This document shows, in pieces, positions 46,900 through 54,053 of a DNA stretch of 64,000 nt; position 1 is the first letter of the stretch, and each line of letters opens with the position of its first letter. The DNA lies in assembly GCF_904846615.1 (NCBI RefSeq), contig NZ_CAJHBK010000001.1, positions 2,108,001 through 2,172,000 of the forward strand, in the 5' to 3' direction. Origin of the DNA: Psychrobacter sp. JCM 18902 (lineage in GTDB: Bacteria > Pseudomonadota > Gammaproteobacteria > Pseudomonadales > Moraxellaceae). A model generated the notes under the pieces. The model ran no database searches. It worked only from the letters and a program-made list of their open reading frames with translations, and was not told the DNA's origin. The position numbers were made by a program, and so were the translations under genes.

Positions 46900-47691
46900 T
46901 TAGTCTAAGGTTTGCACACCGCCGCCATTCACAAATATGGTTTGACCACTGACCCACTCAGATAGTGGTGCGGCAAAGTACAGCATAGCACCAGCGATAT
47001 CATCGGCTTCACCCAAACGTTGAATCGGCGTATGCTCTAGCATTTTCTTTTCGATTTCTGGTGTTAGTACGGTTTTTAACGCATCAGTACGCGTGGCACC
47101 AGGGCCAACCGCATTGACGCGTACCTCAGGGCCAAAATCATGTGCCAAGTTCGCCACCATATGATTGACAGCCGCTTTTGATCCTGCATAACCACTCATG
47201 TTCGGGCTTTTATTGATACTCGACATCGAAGTGGTAAATACAATCGAACCATAACCCGACGCTTTCATGTGTGGCACGCATAATTGAGACAAGCGCCAGC
47301 CACTAAACACATTTAACTCAAAGTCACGGCGAATATCATCGACCGATGCGGTGGCTGGGTTTTCACGACCACCGCCGCCGCCACCAGCATTATTGATTAA
47401 AATATTGACAGTGCCAAATTCAGCGACGACCTTGTCTACCATAGCGACCAAATCTTCATCTTTTAAGATATTACATTCGACTGCCAAGCCTTTGACACCA
47501 TACACTTCGATATCCTTGACCGCAGCCTTTGCATCTTCTAACTTTAAATCAGCAATAGCGATATTTGCCCCAGCTTGTGCTAGACGTAACGCCGTTGCTT
47601 TACCAATACCATTTGCACCACCTGTCACAATTGCGGTTTTTCCTGACAGATCAAATAATTCATTAAATGCTCTATGTTTGAATTCTTGCAT
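46900..47691 (-). CDS. Short-chain dehydrogenase/reductase (HdhA/FabG-like)
   Basis: 263 residues. The cofactor turn TGGANGIG, NNAGGGGGG (family NNAG with an unusual run of glycines), SSINKSPNMSGYAGSKAA with the catalytic Tyr and Lys, and a C-terminal WVSGQTIFVNGGG are clear. It resembles 7-alpha-hydroxysteroid dehydrogenase, but the real substrate is unknown. AAGGA lies before the ATG. Single gene. Confidence 0.93.
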   Translation of the reverse strand: MQEFKHRAFNELFDLSGKTAIVTGGANGIGKATALRLAQAGANIAIADLKLEDAKAAVKDIEVYGVKGLAVECNILKDEDLVAMVDKVVAEFGTVNILINNAGGGGGGRENPATASVDDIRRDFELNVFSGWRLSQLCVPHMKASGYGSIVFTTSMSSINKSPNMSGYAGSKAAVNHMVANLAHDFGPEVRVNAVGPGATRTDALKTVLTPEIEKKMLEHTPIQRLGEADDIAGAMLYFAAPLSEWVSGQTIFVNGGGVQTLD

Positions 47692-47928
47692 AATTATTCC
47701 TTATTATCATCATTATTTATAGATGGATTATTTGTTGTTATATTCGTTTAAACGATCTATATAATTATGCATGATTGAACTGAGCCTAATGTGTCAAATT
47801 GACCACCTTTTGTAACTTAGTTTTGGCGCTACAACTTTTAGTAATCTATGTCGTGAATTCCGTCGATAGTAACTTGGCATGTCATCGAAATATTCTTAAA
47901 AAACAATGACAACCCTTAAAATCAGGAC

Positions 47929-47960
47929 AAAAAAAAAGCCTCACAATAAAGTGAGGCCTT
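47929..47960 (-). terminator. Terminator after tRNA-Gly
   Basis: GCCTCAC pairs with GTGAGGC around AATAAA; the run of A on the plus strand becomes a T-run on the minus strand. Confidence 0.9.
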
Positions 47961-47981
47961 GATGCTTTTTCAAGCCATATT

Positions 47982-48056
47982 TGGAGCGGGAAAAGAGATT
48001 CGAACTCTCGACCCCAACCTTGGCAAGGTTATGCTCTACCACTGAGCTATTCCCGC
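47982..48056 (-). tRNA. tRNA-Gly (anticodon GCC)
   Basis: Minus strand: acceptor GCGGGAA pairs with TTCCCGC; the D-arm is TAGCTCAGTGGTAGAGCA, the anticodon loop CTTGCCAAG, and the T-loop GTTCGAAT; encoded CCA at the end. 75 bases, complete cloverleaf. Confidence 0.97.
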
Positions 48057-48298
48057 TGATTATCGAATTGTAGTGTTGTTAACAACAACTCCGTCTCGAT
48101 AGGCTGGCTATTCTATCAGATATTCTAACCCTGTCAACCTTATTTTTAACGTTTGTTTCCAATAGTATGTCTTTAACTCGCTATTTATTGATGTAATTAT
48201 CATAAATAATTGATTTAGAAATAATTATTTATTTTAAATAATATCAATTATTTTTCACAATAATGTTAAAAATCTAAAGCTCTGTCCTTGTAGGTAGT

Positions 48299-48325
48299 GT
48301 CTCATTACCTATGAGACTATTTTTT
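48299..48325 (+). terminator. Orphan plus-strand terminator
   Basis: GTCTCAT (48299-48305) pairs exactly with ATGAGAC (48311-48317), followed by TATTTTTTG. No plus-strand gene lies upstream. Confidence 0.7.
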
Positions 48326-48626
48326 GACTGAGATTTATGCCGCCTATCAAGTTTATAGACGTTAGTATCGAAAAATAGATTTGTTGGTGTCAACGTCCCT
48401 CTCACTTACAATCCTACGTTGTATTGTTACTTTTCCTGCATTGGTTTTGCCTTAGTAACATTATTATACTTATGCCTAATGACAGTTCGGGTAAAATTTT
48501 ACTGTTGAGGTCGCGTAGCAAGCATAGGTAGAACATTAATAAAAAATTGCCTTACTTGCTGCTTTGACTCTTTATTCCACAAAAAAATTTAATACGAGTC
48601 ATTTGAACGACAATTGTTTCAACGAT

Positions 48627-48704
48627 AGTCGCTTTGATAATAATCACTTTGTTATTAATAGCCGCTTTGATAACAGTCACTTTGTTATTAATAGCCGCTT
48701 TGTT
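48627..48704. repeat. 33-bp tandem repeat upstream of the M48 protease gene
   Basis: AGTCGCTTTGATAATAATCA...(33 bp) at 48627-48659 is repeated with few changes at 48660-48692, then a 12-base partial copy. The unit length is a multiple of three and in frame with the downstream gene, encoding SRFDNNHFVIN-type 11-residue units if translated. Confidence 0.85.
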
Positions 48705-48743
48705 CTATTTTACTTTTTATCATTTACAGCGAGGATGTTTATT

Positions 48744-49556
48744 ATGAAAAAATTACTGATCAGCACCGTGATGGCCGCTTCATTGTCGGCACTAGCCCTG
48801 ACAGGCTGTACCAGCACCACCAGTACTGGGGCCGTTGGCGTTGACCGTCAGCAGCTATTACTGGTTTCTAGTGAGCAAGTTTTGCAGCTGTCTGCACAGA
48901 GTTATGCCAAAACGTTGCAAGAAGCAAAAGCGCGCGGCGTACTAGATACCAATAAAGCTCAGCTTAATCGCTTAAAGAACATCGCTAATCGTTTGGTCGG
49001 TCAGGTCGGCGTCTACCGTCCAGATGCGGCGAAATGGCAATGGGAAGTGCATACGATCAAATCTAATGAGCTGAATGCCTTTGTGGTACCGGGTGGTAAA
49101 ATCATGTTTTACTCGGGTATCATTGACCGCTTGAATCTCACCGATGACGAGATTGCGGCTATTATGGGTCATGAGATGTCACATGCGCTGCGTGAGCACT
49201 CACGTGAACGTCTCTCACGCCAATATGCGACACAGACTGGTATCGGCGTGGCTGCTAGCATCTTTGGACTGTCACAAGGTCAAGCTGAGCTAGCAAACGT
49301 TGCTGGGGATTTGGGGCTGAGCCGTCCACACAGTCGCACACAAGAAGCTGAAGCCGATCAGATTGGTCTAGAGTTAATGGCACGTGCTGGCTATAATCCG
49401 CAAGCAGCGGTTACCTTATGGCAAAAAATGCAAAGCGCGAGTCAAGGTGAGCCACCGCAGTTTTTAAGCACTCACCCGACAAGCAGCAATCGTATTGCTC
49501 AATTGCAATCATTAATGCCTAAAGTGATGCCGCTTTATCAAAAAGCGCGTCGCTAA
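48744..49556 (+). CDS. M48-family zinc metalloprotease lipoprotein (LoiP/YcaL-like)
   Basis: 270 residues. The start MKKLLIS (48744) gives a clean lipoprotein signal ending ALALTGC; GAGG lies nine bases upstream. The catalytic motif is GHEMSHALREHSRER (HExxH), with the third zinc ligand Glu in RTQEAEADQIGLEL. The closing FLSTHPTSSNRIAQL is typical of the family. It is an envelope protease, probably for misfolded outer-membrane proteins, by analogy with LoiP and BepA. A terminator follows. Confidence 0.93.
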   Translation: MKKLLISTVMAASLSALALTGCTSTTSTGAVGVDRQQLLLVSSEQVLQLSAQSYAKTLQEAKARGVLDTNKAQLNRLKNIANRLVGQVGVYRPDAAKWQWEVHTIKSNELNAFVVPGGKIMFYSGIIDRLNLTDDEIAAIMGHEMSHALREHSRERLSRQYATQTGIGVAASIFGLSQGQAELANVAGDLGLSRPHSRTQEAEADQIGLELMARAGYNPQAAVTLWQKMQSASQGEPPQFLSTHPTSSNRIAQLQSLMPKVMPLYQKARR

Positions 49557-49617
49557 CAAGATTGTTAGATTTCATGCTTTGAGTAAATGGCTGTTACTTA
49601 TAATGATTGTTACTTAT

Positions 49618-49656
49618 AAAAGCAGAGTACAGGCTATCAATTGTGCTCTGCTTTTT
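49618..49656 (+). terminator. Terminator after the M48 gene
   Basis: AAAGCAGAG pairs with CTCTGCTTT, followed by a T-run. Confidence 0.85.
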
Positions 49657-49837
49657 TATGCTGATAGCTAACAGATGCCGCTACTTGCCATGACTGGCTA
49701 TTATTTATCGTCATTAAAGACAGTATGTTAAAAAGAATATCTTTCATAGCTATATTTTTTAGAAACAGGATAGCTCAAAAGTGTAATCGCTTACAGGCAC
49801 ACGCCACTTAATAGCAGGTTTTACCGCTAATAGCGTC

Positions 49838-49846
49838 TGCTATAAT
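49838..49846 (+). promoter_or_regulatory. Extended -10 promoter element of bolA
   Basis: TGCTATAAT at 49838-49846, 78 bases before the gene, the same nonamer as upstream of murJ. The -35 region is poor. Confidence 0.5.
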
Positions 49847-49924
49847 GGGCATTATTTGCAATTCACAAATTGCTAAGTATGATACCGCCAAGTACTATTA
49901 GGCAAAATATATGGAAAGATTATT

Positions 49925-50248
49925 ATGAGTAAAACACCGACTGCTGATGCGCTCAATGCTGAGCTACAAGCGTTGCAGCCGCAACATATAGAATTGTTGA
50001 ATGAGTCAATGAATCATTCTGGTTATTTTGATGGTAAAGAAAGCCATTTTAAGCTTACGATTGTTAGTGATGCTTTTGAAGGCAAAAGATTGGTCGCACG
50101 CCATCAGCTTGTATATGGACTGGCAAACTCCTTATTAACCTCGCAAGGCGGTCAAATCCATGCTTTAGCGATTCATGCTTATACCCCAATAGAATGGCAA
50201 GGTCAAAGCCCTGATAGTCCGTTATGTGCTGGACAAAACAAGGGCTAA
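49925..50248 (+). CDS. bolA: BolA-family protein
   Basis: 107 residues. LNESMNHSGYFDGKESHFKL and FEGKRLVARHQLVYGL are the BolA core, and HALAIHAYTPIEW ends the fold. BolA proteins pair with monothiol glutaredoxins to bind 2Fe-2S clusters and, in E. coli, affect cell shape under stress. GGAAAG precedes the ATG. The pair bolA-sirB2 is in one direction with a 92-base gap. Confidence 0.93.
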   Translation: MSKTPTADALNAELQALQPQHIELLNESMNHSGYFDGKESHFKLTIVSDAFEGKRLVARHQLVYGLANSLLTSQGGQIHALAIHAYTPIEWQGQSPDSPLCAGQNKG

Positions 50249-50340
50249 TAACGAACTATTGCGAAGATAGTGTTTTCCATACCATCATTATATGTAACCA
50301 GTAAGCGCTGAAACTGCACCTTTAAAGGAAAGAATATCTC

Positions 50341-50700
50341 ATGAAACATCTACACATGCTCATGGCTGTATTGCTCATTGCACTGTTTTTATATCAGAGC
50401 TATTTGGTATTAAGCTCAAACAAGCAAGCGCCACGCGTGGTTAAAATCTCTTCGCACATTCTCTATGCCCTCATTATTGTGTCAGGGGCAGTCATGCTAA
50501 TGCAGCTGATGAGTGCCAATGCACCCATACAATGGGTATTTGCAAAAGTAATCTTACTCGTTGCGGCTATCAGTGCCAGTATCAAAGCGTTTAATAACAA
50601 CGCCACATCTAGTCAAAGAAAGACCGGTATTCTTATTGCTGGAGCGGCGTATGTGGGCATTGTGGTACTAGCCTTTGCTAAACCTAGTAACTTATTTTAA
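50341..50700 (+). CDS. SirB2-like integral membrane protein
   Basis: 119 residues with four hydrophobic helices. MKHLHMLMAVLLIALFLYQS and the HILYALIIVSGAVMLMQL helix resemble the SirB2 family (named after a Salmonella locus; biochemical role unknown). AAAGGAAAG lies upstream of the ATG. It follows bolA. Confidence 0.8.
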   Translation: MKHLHMLMAVLLIALFLYQSYLVLSSNKQAPRVVKISSHILYALIIVSGAVMLMQLMSANAPIQWVFAKVILLVAAISASIKAFNNNATSSQRKTGILIAGAAYVGIVVLAFAKPSNLF

Positions 50701-50847
50701 TAAACATATCATATTTTGATTGCACAAATACTTATATTACTAGCATTGAAAATATTTAATAATTGCTATATTTTCAATATCTTAATCCCATTATTTTTGC
50801 TATCTTACATAAATACAATCGCCTCAACCTAGCCTAATGGAGCCACT

Positions 50848-51249
50848 ATGAAAACTCTTACTGCAGCGACACTACTGGCGACAGCTGGCATTTTTGGTCT
50901 CTCAGGCTGTGCCTCGACGGGTAATGTCACGCCACAATATGTGCCACCAAGTACGTATCAAAGTTACGATTGCCAAGCCCTTAGTCAAGAATATACCCGC
51001 GTCAATCGCTATGTCGATGCGGCGCGCAACGAACAATCAACTTTATCCGCCTCAGGTGTCGGGGTTGGGGTTTCTGCGGGACGTTGGGGCATCTCCCCTA
51101 ATATTAGCTTTGGCGTTGGCAAAAGCAACAATACCAAGGCGCGCGATGCAAAATTATCACGGCTCTATGGCGAGCGTGATGCCATCATTCAATCCGCCCG
51201 CATTCAGCGTTGTAGCTTTGCCAATGGTGTTAAGATTTATGGCGAGTAA
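50848..51249 (+). CDS. Small lipoprotein of unknown function
   Basis: 133 residues. A lipobox GLSGCAS puts the lipidated Cys at about residue 21. The mature part has YQSYDCQALSQEYTRVNRYV, a glycine-rich segment (SGVGVGVSAGRWG), and a final Cys in IQRCSFANG, so one disulfide is possible. Similar small lipoproteins occur in Acinetobacter and Psychrobacter; none has an assigned role that I know. GGAG precedes the ATG. A strong terminator lies downstream. Confidence 0.8.
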   Translation: MKTLTAATLLATAGIFGLSGCASTGNVTPQYVPPSTYQSYDCQALSQEYTRVNRYVDAARNEQSTLSASGVGVGVSAGRWGISPNISFGVGKSNNTKARDAKLSRLYGERDAIIQSARIQRCSFANGVKIYGE

Positions 51250-51352
51250 TGCGTGATAGGTTATGTTTAATAGATTATATTTAATAAGTTAAGTTTGATA
51301 AATAATATTTAACTGTTCAATCCTTTGATGACTTTAGATAGTGTTTGTTATG

Positions 51353-51389
51353 AAAAAAGCCAGCATGCAATAAGCATACTGGCTTTTTT
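51353..51389. terminator. Bidirectional terminator, lipoprotein and TrxC genes
   Basis: AAAAAAGCCAGCATGC pairs with the GCATACTGGCTTTTTT side with one mismatch; two convergent genes end on either side. Confidence 0.9.
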
Positions 51390-51410
51390 ATAATCATAAT
51401 CCGTTAAAAC

Positions 51411-51848
51411 TCAAGAATGTAAGCTTTGTACCCACTGAACAATTTGATCGCTAGGTAACGCACCTGACTGCCGTGCTATCTCTCTACCATTTTTAAAAGC
51501 CACCATGGTTGGCAAACTGCGAATATTATAAGGTGCCGCCGCTTGCTCATATTTATCTGTTTGTATTTTGGCAAACACTACTTGTGGCAGTTGAGCCGCT
51601 GCGGCTTTGAACTGCGGTGCCATCATTAGACACGGCTGACACCAACTCGCCCAAAAATCAACGATGGTCAAGACCTCATTTTTTTGAATGACTTTACGAA
51701 CCGTTTGGGCGTTTAGTTCATGAGGACTACCCGTTAATAACAGCTGACCACATTTGCCACAATTTGGCGCAGCACTAAGTTTGGCCGCTGGTATGCGGTT
51801 GGTTGCCTGACAATGTGGGCAGACCAGATGAGAGTTTTGCTCACTCAT
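51411..51848 (-). CDS. trxC: Thioredoxin TrxC-like with zinc-finger N-terminus and WCQPC active site
   Basis: 145 residues. The N-terminal CPHCQATNRIP and NCGKCGQ supply the four cysteines of the Trx2 zinc finger. The thioredoxin domain has VDFWASWCQPC, the cis-proline loop RSLPTMVAF and a normal end. The active-site dipeptide is Gln-Pro, not the usual Gly-Pro. The ATG at 51848 is set by AGGAG at seven bases. With the next two genes on this strand it forms the left arm of a sulfur-related locus. Confidence 0.92.
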   Translation of the reverse strand: MSEQNSHLVCPHCQATNRIPAAKLSAAPNCGKCGQLLLTGSPHELNAQTVRKVIQKNEVLTIVDFWASWCQPCLMMAPQFKAAAAQLPQVVFAKIQTDKYEQAAAPYNIRSLPTMVAFKNGREIARQSGALPSDQIVQWVQSLHS

Positions 51849-51945
51849 TATAAGACTCCTATGCAAGTAGCATGGGTATTGGTCAATCAAAGTATCCAAT
51901 ACCCATGCTTGATTATGTATTTATGACAATAAATCTAGCGACTGT

Positions 51946-52128
51946 TTAACGCTTGCAGGTATTCATCCCAAGCATTTTATACAAAGGACAAAAGCGGAAG
52001 AGTCCTGTGAGTAAAGGCACTAAGCCAATCACGCCCCACCAGCTTTGAAAATACAAACCCAAGCCGATAATCACAACACCCGCGATGATACGTAGTAAAC
52101 GCTCAGTACTGCCGATATTAATTTCCAT
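51946..52128 (-). CDS. DUF2892-family inner-membrane protein
   Basis: 60 residues with two hydrophobic helices. MEINIGSTERLLRIIAGVVI and FRFCPLYKMLGMNTC match DUF2892, the membrane part of YgaP-type sulfurtransferases. The two cysteines at the end are conserved in the family. Such proteins accompany rhodanese and persulfide genes. AAGGA precedes the ATG. Confidence 0.88.
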   Translation of the reverse strand: MEINIGSTERLLRIIAGVVIIGLGLYFQSWWGVIGLVPLLTGLFRFCPLYKMLGMNTCKR

Positions 52129-52294
52129 GGTTCAATCCTTAAGTGTGAAGACTCAATGGTAGAGGAGTAATATAGCCCTGTGTTTACGGTAAAGACTAGC
52201 ATTATGATGGCTTATACTCGTATTGTGCTTACATAACGTTATGCATGTTTATAATGTTTGCTTCTTCTGATGTTTACTTATCCTGATATCTGTC

Positions 52295-53167
52295 TTATTG
52301 CCCAAGTACATTAATCGGTACTTTGAGATAACGGGTACCATTGTCTCCTGGCTCTGGGAAATGACCTGCATCGATGTTTACTTGTACCGACGGAATAATT
52401 AGACGCGGCATGTCAAGAGTGGCATCGCGGCGCTCACGCATTTGCACAAACTCTGCTTCATTGATACCATCTTTGACATGGATATTGCCCAGTTTTTGTG
52501 CAGCGACAGTCGTGGTTGGACAGTGCTGGCGACCCTTGCTTGGATAATCATGGCACAGATATATTATCGTATCTTCAGGGAGCGCAAGGAGCTTCTTGAT
52601 TGAGTGGTACAGCGTCTTGGCATCCCCACCTGGAAAGTCACAGCGAGCCGTCCCGACATCAGGAGCAAATAAAGTATCACCAACAAAGACCACGGTCTTT
52701 TCATCATCAGTAGCAATATAGGCCATATCTGCCGGCGTATGACCCGGTACATACATGACCGTAATAGTAATATTGCCAAGCGCCAAAGTATCGCCCTCAT
52801 CCGTTAGAATATCGAACTGGCTGGCATCGGTGCGAAAGCTGGTATCAAAGTTGAATATTTGCTTAAATATTTTTTGCACTTCGGTGATATGTTGACCGAT
52901 GACCAACTGCCCGCCAAGTGCGTCTTTGACATGTATCGCGGCGGATATATGGTCAGCATGCGCATGAGTCTCTATGATATAAACCAGCTCCCAACCATGC
53001 TCGCGGACGAACCCTATCACCTCATCGACGCTAGTAGTACTCGTGCGCCCTGACTTAGCATCAAAATCCAATACAGGATCGATGATGGCACAGACTTGTT
53101 GTTGAACGTCCGCGAGTACGTGAGTATAAGTTTCTGTGTCGCTATGTAAGAATGAATGAACTTGCAT
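52295..53167 (-). CDS. Metallo-beta-lactamase-fold hydrolase, persulfide dioxygenase/Blh type
   Basis: 290 residues. ETHAHADHISAA (HxHxDH), GHTPADMAYI, GDTLFAPDVGTARCDFPGG and YLCHDYPSKGRQ are the metal-site and substrate-loop motifs of the ETHE1/Blh group that oxidises glutathione persulfide to sulfite. The DxGTxRxDFPGG pattern is specific to that group. GAGG lies before the ATG. It is divergent from the ArsR-type regulator gene, as in the BigR/Blh operon of plant-associated bacteria. Confidence 0.9.
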   Translation of the reverse strand: MQVHSFLHSDTETYTHVLADVQQQVCAIIDPVLDFDAKSGRTSTTSVDEVIGFVREHGWELVYIIETHAHADHISAAIHVKDALGGQLVIGQHITEVQKIFKQIFNFDTSFRTDASQFDILTDEGDTLALGNITITVMYVPGHTPADMAYIATDDEKTVVFVGDTLFAPDVGTARCDFPGGDAKTLYHSIKKLLALPEDTIIYLCHDYPSKGRQHCPTTTVAAQKLGNIHVKDGINEAEFVQMRERRDATLDMPRLIIPSVQVNIDAGHFPEPGDNGTRYLKVPINVLGQ

Positions 53168-53425
53168 GGCTACCTCTTTGCTTTTAGATGAATATTTTAT
53201 TTTTTGATAAATTGTTCAGTATAATATGCACCGGCTTCAGCTTATCGTATTGACCGCCACATATTTATCAACGATGCATACCAATATAACAACGATTTAA
53301 CATTTTATCAATTTATATAATGTAAATAATGATAACTTGCTATCCGTGGCAATATCATTGATAATTAATCTTATCTTAGCTATTAATCCTAAATTTTTTA
53401 TTATGTCTTATATAAGGAGCTTGCT

Positions 53426-53815
53426 CTGACTACTTCTACTTCAGCATTGAGCACCTCGACTACCAGCATTGATGATGCGTCATCTAGCGTAGCAGACTTT
53501 GCCCCTAAAGACCTTGCTGAGCAAATGCAGCAAGCGTCCATGCAAGCCAGCCAATTATTAAAGTCGCTTTCACATCCTGATCGCTTATTACTCTTATGTC
53601 AGTTGACTCAAGGAGAATATTGCGTCAGCGAGCTTGAAAGCTTAGTCGGTGTTGGTCAGCCAAGCTTGTCACAGCAGCTTGGTATTCTACGCAAAGATGC
53701 GCTGGTGACGACCCGCCGCGAAGGCAAGCAAATTTATTATAGTATTGCCAGCGACGATGCCTTGGCGGTGTTACATTTATTGTATGAACGCTTTTGTGCC
53801 AAAACTGACAGCTAG
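53426..53815 (+). CDS. ArsR-family repressor (BigR/SqrR-like) with a probable CTG start
   Basis: About 130 residues. A polar N-terminus is followed by the winged helix: LLKSLSHPDRLLLLCQL, CVSELESLVGVGQPSLSQQL, then the wing VTTRREGKQIYYSI. Cys in the GEYCVSEL segment and in YERFCAK match the two cysteines that sense persulfides in SqrR/BigR. No ATG or GTG exists in frame; CTG at 53426 has AAGGAG six bases upstream, while the alternative TTG at 53447 has no site. It probably represses the divergent hydrolase and the following genes. Confidence 0.85.
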   Translation: MTTSTSALSTSTTSIDDASSSVADFAPKDLAEQMQQASMQASQLLKSLSHPDRLLLLCQLTQGEYCVSELESLVGVGQPSLSQQLGILRKDALVTTRREGKQIYYSIASDDALAVLHLLYERFCAKTDS

Positions 53816-53923
53816 TTTGTTGGCTTGCGTTTTTAGCATCACTTGTTAGCGTCATTTTTCAGCATAACTTTATGAATTTAGCGCTTGGCTGTAATTAACC
53901 TTTTCTTTTATTCAATTTTTTCT

Positions 53924-54034
53924 ACTATAGTCGGTTCAATATAGTTTAGATACAAGGAAGGCAAGCGAAAATACTACAAATAGTAGACTAAGCGAGCCTG
54001 ACACCATATCTGATTTATATAGGATTGACTATAT
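53924..54034 (+). repeat. Hairpin-forming intergenic repeat, copy A
   Basis: 111 bp with ends CTATAGTC/GACTATAT and imperfectly complementary arms. The 58-base core (53951-54008) matches copy C at 39 of 58 positions. The element ends 19 bases before the sulP ATG. Confidence 0.8.
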
Positions 54035-54053
54035 ATTGTGATGACATATTGCT

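Larger units (their letters stand above)
48057..48743. other. tRNA to M48-protease spacer (687 bp)
   Basis: The first part holds the tRNA promoter. A plus-strand terminator without a gene lies at 48299-48325 and a 33-bp tandem repeat at 48627-48704. The frame of the M48 gene is open from 48564 but is unlikely to be translated that far up. Confidence 0.5.

Noticed and set aside
48564..48743. Longer N-terminus for the M48 protease
   Set aside because: It would bury a perfect lipoprotein signal behind 60 residues; GAGG and ATG at 48744 fit better.
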